Shown: positions 28,159-32,557 of the stretch, piece by piece
How positions within the stretch are numbered: the stretch's first letter is position 1
Layout of the letters: the number at the start of each line of letters is the position of its first letter
NCBI GenBank assembly: GCA_021772595.1
Contig: JAJFLS010000693.1
Span: 1-32,557, forward strand
Length of the DNA: 32,557 bases
Source: Opitutales bacterium
GTDB taxonomy: Bacteria > Verrucomicrobiota > Verrucomicrobiia > Opitutales > Opitutaceae
Direction: 5' to 3'
Notes under the pieces: model-generated
Database searches by the model: none
Seen by the model: the letters and a program-made list of their open reading frames with translations, nothing else
What the model was told of the DNA's origin: nothing
Position numbers and translations under genes: made by a program

Positions 28159-29007
28159 TTAAGTGTAGCTGACTTCCTTCTCTTCGCTGGTCGGAGTCTT
28201 CATTCGACTGACAACGTCCTTCGTCGCCAGGTCCTCCATCTCGATAATCAGCGACTCCTGCTTCGATTGCAGCAAATGCACCATGAGCATTAGAACGATG
28301 CTGAGCATCAGCGCGATGAAGGTGGAGTTGAACGCCAGACCCAAACTCGAAGTTACCCCGCTTATATCGCCCTGGATCGCCATGTCCGCTTGCCCCAAAG
28401 CCTCGCTAATCCCGCGCACCGTCCCGATAAACCCGACCGATGGAATCGCCCAGGCGATATACCGCACCAGCGACAAATCCGACTCGAGCTGTTCGTAGGC
28501 CATTTCCGCTCGCTCGCTCACCGCGTGGGCCGCGTCCTGGATCGATCGCGTCGCATCGAACCGATGCAGCGCCGCCATGATAACATCCGGAAGAATCTTC
28601 CCTCGCAGGCGAGGCGTTCGCCTGACCTGGCTTTCAACCTCCTTGAAATGGCTCAGCGCCTCTTCCGGAATAATTCGCTCCCCTCGAGAGATTTTCATGA
28701 ATTGATAGCCCGTCATCGCCTGCTCGCCGTTCAGTTTAACGAATTTGAAAATAATGATAATCGTCGCCCACATCATCAGAATAAGACAAGCCTCTTGCTC
28801 CATGTTTTTCAGAAGCACGGTCATTGAACGCTCCGGAACATAGGGCGCGTCCGGATTTTGGCTGGCTCGGATCGTATTGGTGAGCTCGATCTCTTTCGCG
28901 GACGGTTTGATGTAGCTCTCGTAGACCGTCACAACAACGACTATCGAGGCCAGAAGACCCACTGTTTGGATGATGAAATCTCTTGAGAAAAAGCCTTTAC
29001 TCTTCAT
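28159..29007 (-). CDS. MotA/TolQ/ExbB proton channel family protein
   Basis: Several TM segments; VRYIAWAIPSVGFIGTVRGISEALGQADMA...SLGLAFNSTFIALMLSIVLML matches the ExbB/TolQ/MotA P-x-(L/G)-G-x-(L/I)-GTV core. Confidence 0.9.
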   Translation of the reverse strand: MKSKGFFSRDFIIQTVGLLASIVVVVTVYESYIKPSAKEIELTNTIRASQNPDAPYVPERSMTVLLKNMEQEACLILMMWATIIIIFKFVKLNGEQAMTGYQFMKISRGERIIPEEALSHFKEVESQVRRTPRLRGKILPDVIMAALHRFDATRSIQDAAHAVSERAEMAYEQLESDLSLVRYIAWAIPSVGFIGTVRGISEALGQADMAIQGDISGVTSSLGLAFNSTFIALMLSIVLMLMVHLLQSKQESLIIEMEDLATKDVVSRMKTPTSEEKEVSYT

Positions 29008-29081
29008 ATCTTATTAAAGCGGGGTCACCTAAAAATCGAAACCAACAGTGTACGTGTTTAATCGGCAAAATCCAGCCTAGG

Positions 29082-29102
29082 TTACGTTAATCTTTACGTT
29101 AA
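29082..29102. promoter_or_regulatory. Tandem direct repeat TTACGTTAA-TCT-TTACGTTAA in a divergent intergenic region
   Basis: Two exact 9-nt copies, 12-nt period, between the MotA-like operon and the lipoprotein gene. Confidence 0.5.
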
Positions 29103-29231
29103 GCGGTCGATTACGGATTCAGGTAAAAATATCCGCAACAAAGCGGATTTACAAATGTCAGGAAAAAGTCTATATTAGTCGGCATAACAACGAATCCAAT
29201 CAAACCAACGATTGCGTAGTTATTAAAAGGT

Positions 29232-29819
29232 ATGAATCGGTCGAATATTTCTAGAAAAACAGCCGCTGTTCTCATTAGCATCGCAATTCTTGCCTTTCAG
29301 TGGGGTTGCGCGGGGCCAGCAGCATCGAAAACAGTGAAAGGCGCAGGCACGGGAGCCGCAGTCGGAGCGATCGGTGGAGCGGTCGCCGGGCAGGACGCGG
29401 GCGGAATCGCCGCCGCAGGAGCCGCAGGTGCCATTGTGGGAGCGACCATTGGGGCGATCCAAGAGGGAAGAGAGCGAAAACGCCAAGACGTTCTCGCCCA
29501 GCAGCGTGCCTACAACCAGGCCATCGCCATCCAGAAACGGGCGATCGACAAAGAGAAATCCCAATTGCAGGAGGAACTCGATATCGCCGAAGGCTTTAGG
29601 ATTTCCGACGAGGAACTCGATGAAATGGCCGGCAGGGCCGAAACGGCTGAAGAGAGGCTCAAAGCGCTTCAAGCCAGACGCCAAGCCGCAATCGACCGCA
29701 CAAAAGCCCTCGAAGACGCCGAGCAGCGCGAAAAGGACGCGCTCGCCGAAATCGAGCGTCTAGAGCGCGAACTGGAAGAACTCGAAGCCGGAGCTGGCGG
29801 CAGCGACTCCAGCCCATAG
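29232..29819 (+). CDS. Putative glycine-zipper lipoprotein / envelope protein
   Basis: Signal-like N-terminus with Cys (AFQWGCAGPA, atypical lipobox); GAGTGAAVGAIGGAVAGQDAGGIAAAGAAGAIVGATIGAI glycine zipper; charged helical C-terminus. Confidence 0.75.
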   Translation: MNRSNISRKTAAVLISIAILAFQWGCAGPAASKTVKGAGTGAAVGAIGGAVAGQDAGGIAAAGAAGAIVGATIGAIQEGRERKRQDVLAQQRAYNQAIAIQKRAIDKEKSQLQEELDIAEGFRISDEELDEMAGRAETAEERLKALQARRQAAIDRTKALEDAEQREKDALAEIERLERELEELEAGAGGSDSSP

Positions 29820-29849
29820 TAAACGGAGAAGCAGTACCCCAATCGACAA

Positions 29850-30629
29850 ATGAAGCTCCCCCAACACTTTCCTTACTACCTAGCCGGAATCGCGTTCGCG
29901 CTTTTCTTTTCTGGATGCAACACGACCTACGAGATGGAAGTGGATGCCATCACCAATCCGACCGTCACCGACGCGGATTCCTACATTATCGTGCCCCGCG
30001 ATCCTGAGACCGACGTCAACGATCTCCGCTACAAGGAAACCGTCGGCTACATCAAGACTGCCCTTTCCGGGAAAGGTATGTACGAAGCCCTCACCATCGA
30101 GGACGCCGACATGGTTATCGAGATCGATTACGGAATGGAGCCGCCGAGGCAGGAATACAAAGTCGTCGAAGAACCCGTATTCGCCACGATACAAGAGCCC
30201 GATTCGCTCCGCACAGTTAGCCAGCGAGACCCGAAGACCGGCCGCGTTATAACGTACACCGTGCGAGTCCCCGGCCGACGCTCAAGAGAACTCATCGGCT
30301 ACGAGGAACGGCTAATCTCCGTCATCGTGAACGAGAAATACATGGAATTGACCGCCAAGGAGAATCTTCTCGAGGCGTCTGGCGACATTCCCGCCCAGGA
30401 AATCTGGAGCGTTCGCGTACGCAATTACGACGAAAATGACGACCTGCGGGAATACCTTCCCATCATGGCAGCGTCCGTCGCTGACTACGTCGGAGAAGAC
30501 ACTGGCACCAACCAGAGCGTAAAGCTCAAGGAAGACGACGAGGTCGTCCAGTTCATCAAACGCGGCATAACTAAAGAACGGCCAGCCACCGAAACGGTGA
30601 CGGTGAACGCTGAAGAGACCAGCATCTAG
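29850..30629 (+). CDS. Putative lipoprotein, DUF4136-like
   Basis: Signal peptide ending FFSGC; DADSYIIVPRDPETDVNDLRYKETVGYIKTALSGKGMYEA...ADMVIEIDYGME. Confidence 0.7.
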   Translation: MKLPQHFPYYLAGIAFALFFSGCNTTYEMEVDAITNPTVTDADSYIIVPRDPETDVNDLRYKETVGYIKTALSGKGMYEALTIEDADMVIEIDYGMEPPRQEYKVVEEPVFATIQEPDSLRTVSQRDPKTGRVITYTVRVPGRRSRELIGYEERLISVIVNEKYMELTAKENLLEASGDIPAQEIWSVRVRNYDENDDLREYLPIMAASVADYVGEDTGTNQSVKLKEDDEVVQFIKRGITKERPATETVTVNAEETSI

Positions 30630-30652
30630 AAACCGCAATTCAATCCACTTTC

Positions 30653-30686
30653 AGAAAGCCGATTCGACATCTCGAATCGGCTTTCT
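30653..30686. terminator. Bidirectional terminator hairpin between convergent genes
   Basis: AGAAAGCCGATTCGA-CATC-TCGAATCGGCTTTCT, perfect 15-bp stem between + and - strand gene ends. Confidence 0.75.
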
Positions 30687-30718
30687 GCATTTTCGGGAGC
30701 GAGCCCGCGTGCCGCCAA

Positions 30719-32557
30719 TCAGCCTTCCCGTTCCGACGCTTTGCCCATCAAATGCCTAGCGATCAATCGGGACACTGTTCTCAACGACTCGGGGCGATTG
30801 CCCTTCGTGACACTCTCGCGGGCGATCCGGAAGGCGATGTCCCATTGCTTGAAAAGCGTTCGATACGCAAATAACAGTCCGTGTTTCGGGTCGTAAATAT
30901 TCGTCGATTCGGACGTCAGCCCATTGAGTTCGATTATACGAATATTCTCGCCCGCCATCAGATCCTCCTCCGAAGGAACTCGAACATCGTAGCGCCCGAA
31001 GTGAAACCCATCCACATCGCGGCTCATCGAATCGATCGAATCGACCAGCTCCGGTGTGATCAGTCGGCTTCCATCCAAAAACAGAGCTCCGCGACAATGA
31101 GTGCCCAGCTCCGCCAGCGCGAAACTTTCGCCTTCCGGAATCACTCGATCCAGTTCGTTCTGATGCGTTCCGAGAAAAAAACGCGCCATTCCAATCGCGC
31201 GGCGATCGCTCAGAATCAATCGCTCCAAATTCGATTTGCCATCCCCTGTCACAAAAACGAAACGCTTATCCGTTATTGAAAGGACCGAGCCCCGCTTCTC
31301 GTTCGGCAGCCGATAATAAAACACGCCGTACTCCCGCCCCGGGAGAAACTCCTGGACGATGCTGTCCTCTTCCTGGGCCTCGAGAAAACCGCTCGCCTCC
31401 TCATCGGACTTCACGATCGCCACGCCTTCGCCTCGCTCTCCCACGTCCGGCTTCAGAACAATAGGATAACTCAATCCGTTTTGCTCCATGAACGCTCGAA
31501 TACTGGACAGCTTTCTCTCGTCATCCCAATCTAGCGGAATCACCTCGAATCGGCCGACCGGAACCCCATGCTTTTGCAGATGGGCGAGAATCTGCCCCTT
31601 CGACTCGTAGACCAATCCGCTCGCGGGCATACATGGATTGACCGCCGTGAGCATCGTAACCGATCGGTAGCGTAGCATCTTCCAAAGGAGATACACGATC
31701 ACCGGCGGATAGAATAGCCACATTGGCCAAAACTCCCAACGAACGATCCGCTTGAAACGCGAGAACAGCAGCCTCCGGCCTTTCCACGTCATCAACCCGC
31801 TCAATCCCCTCGCCAAGAACAGGATCGAAACTGCGGATACCAGCAGGCCAATCAACGCGAGCCCTTCGTGCTTCTCGAAGAATTCCAGAAACGCCCCGCC
31901 AAGCCAATAAGACAATCCCACGATCACCGGCGTCCAAACCGCCGCCGCCACAAACAACGCCAAGCCGAACTTAAACGGACTCGCCTTCACCACGCCCGCC
32001 GCGAAATAGGTCGGGACTCGGCTCCCCGGAATAAATCGAGTCGATACGATCAACGCCATTCCTTCCTTCTTGTCGAACCATCGGGCACACTGATCCACGC
32101 GCTCCTTGTGAAGTAGTCGACGAACCAATGGCAATTTCAAGGCGGACTCGCCCATCAACCGCCCCATCAGATAGATCGCGAAATCGCCCACAAAAATCCC
32201 CAGCAGACAGCCCAAGATAGCCACTTGAAGTGAAACCGCTCCTTTCGTCGCCAGCAGTCCTCCTCCGATGCAGGCGAGATCCTCGCTCGCGAACGTAGCC
32301 AATCCCAACAGCGTTCCCATGAACACCCCGCTCCGCTTGATTCCAGCCACCGCGGATTCGTCAATCGCAGCAAGCTCGTCGCCTGATTCCGCCGCGCCGC
32401 TTTCAACGTCCTCGACAAACGCCGTCAAATCGTTCGCGAACCGCTCCGTCTGCCGGTAGATCGCCAAGTGCCCCGCTTTCTCGTAAACGACTAGCCGCGC
32501 GTGCGGCAGCATCGCCTTGTGGGCGAGCGCTGCTTGAAACGGCACGAGGCCATCGGT
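30719..32557 (-). CDS. Alpha/beta-hydrolase (C-terminal part) + DedA/VTT membrane domain + ATP-grasp fusion; 5' end outside the window
   Basis: Frame open to the window edge (TDGLVPFQAALAHKAMLPHARLVVYEKAGHLAIYRQTERFANDLTAFV); VTT motif STRFIPGSRVPTYFAAGV; ATP-grasp YPIVLKPDVGERGEGVAIV ... GRYDVRVPSEEDLMAGENIRIIELNGLTSESTNIYDP. Confidence 0.85.
   Translation of the reverse strand, partial: TDGLVPFQAALAHKAMLPHARLVVYEKAGHLAIYRQTERFANDLTAFVEDVESGAAESGDELAAIDESAVAGIKRSGVFMGTLLGLATFASEDLACIGGGLLATKGAVSLQVAILGCLLGIFVGDFAIYLMGRLMGESALKLPLVRRLLHKERVDQCARWFDKKEGMALIVSTRFIPGSRVPTYFAAGVVKASPFKFGLALFVAAAVWTPVIVGLSYWLGGAFLEFFEKHEGLALIGLLVSAVSILFLARGLSGLMTWKGRRLLFSRFKRIVRWEFWPMWLFYPPVIVYLLWKMLRYRSVTMLTAVNPCMPASGLVYESKGQILAHLQKHGVPVGRFEVIPLDWDDERKLSSIRAFMEQNGLSYPIVLKPDVGERGEGVAIVKSDEEASGFLEAQEEDSIVQEFLPGREYGVFYYRLPNEKRGSVLSITDKRFVFVTGDGKSNLERLILSDRRAIGMARFFLGTHQNELDRVIPEGESFALAELGTHCRGALFLDGSRLITPELVDSIDSMSRDVDGFHFGRYDVRVPSEEDLMAGENIRIIELNGLTSESTNIYDPKHGLLFAYRTLFKQWDIAFRIARESVTKGNRPESLRTVSRLIARHLMGKASEREG

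Noticed and set aside
24484-29007. Zorya (ZorAB-type) defence system
   Set aside because: MotA-like channel present, but the B-like proteins carry VWA, not an OmpA/peptidoglycan-binding domain, and no ZorC/ZorD/ZorE-like effector is adjacent; hrpB is a distant housekeeping helicase
24484-29007. Flagellar stator or TonB-ExbBD system
   Set aside because: No TonB, no OmpA-like MotB, no flagellar genes nearby; Hsp70-like and VWA partners do not fit either

Overview
The window looks like a GC-moderate Verrucomicrobiota (Opitutae-like) chromosome. The lineage is inferred from a VPDSG-CTERM sorting tail and overall gene style; it has not been tested. Positions 1-18.5 kb are mostly ordinary housekeeping: clpP and tig, tsaB-alr, a PDZ lipoprotein, tRNA-Arg(ACG), hpf, an SDR, an RluA-type pseudouridine synthase, an MFS transporter, hrpB, typA, a VPDSG-CTERM protein, a PolB-type 3'-5' exonuclease and a CysQ/HAL2-like phosphatase. 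Positions 18.7-30.6 kb form an envelope-associated block. The + strand carries a LapB/LapC-type type I secretion operon (TolC, REC-PAS regulator, ABC transporter, HlyD adaptor). Convergent with it is a four-gene - strand operon encoding a MotA/TolQ/ExbB-like channel, a divergent Hsp70/actin-fold protein with an FHA-like tail, and two tandem paralogues. Each paralogue fuses an ExbD/MotB-like FLD transmembrane helix to a VWA domain; one MIDAS is intact and the other degenerate. Divergent from that operon are two putative lipoprotein genes. I consider the ion-channel + Hsp70-like + twin VWA operon the best candidate for an undescribed system: a predicted ion-driven trans-envelope machine with VWA output domains. 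The right edge holds a truncated alpha/beta-hydrolase + DedA/VTT + ATP-grasp fusion. All homology calls come from motif recognition, not database searches.
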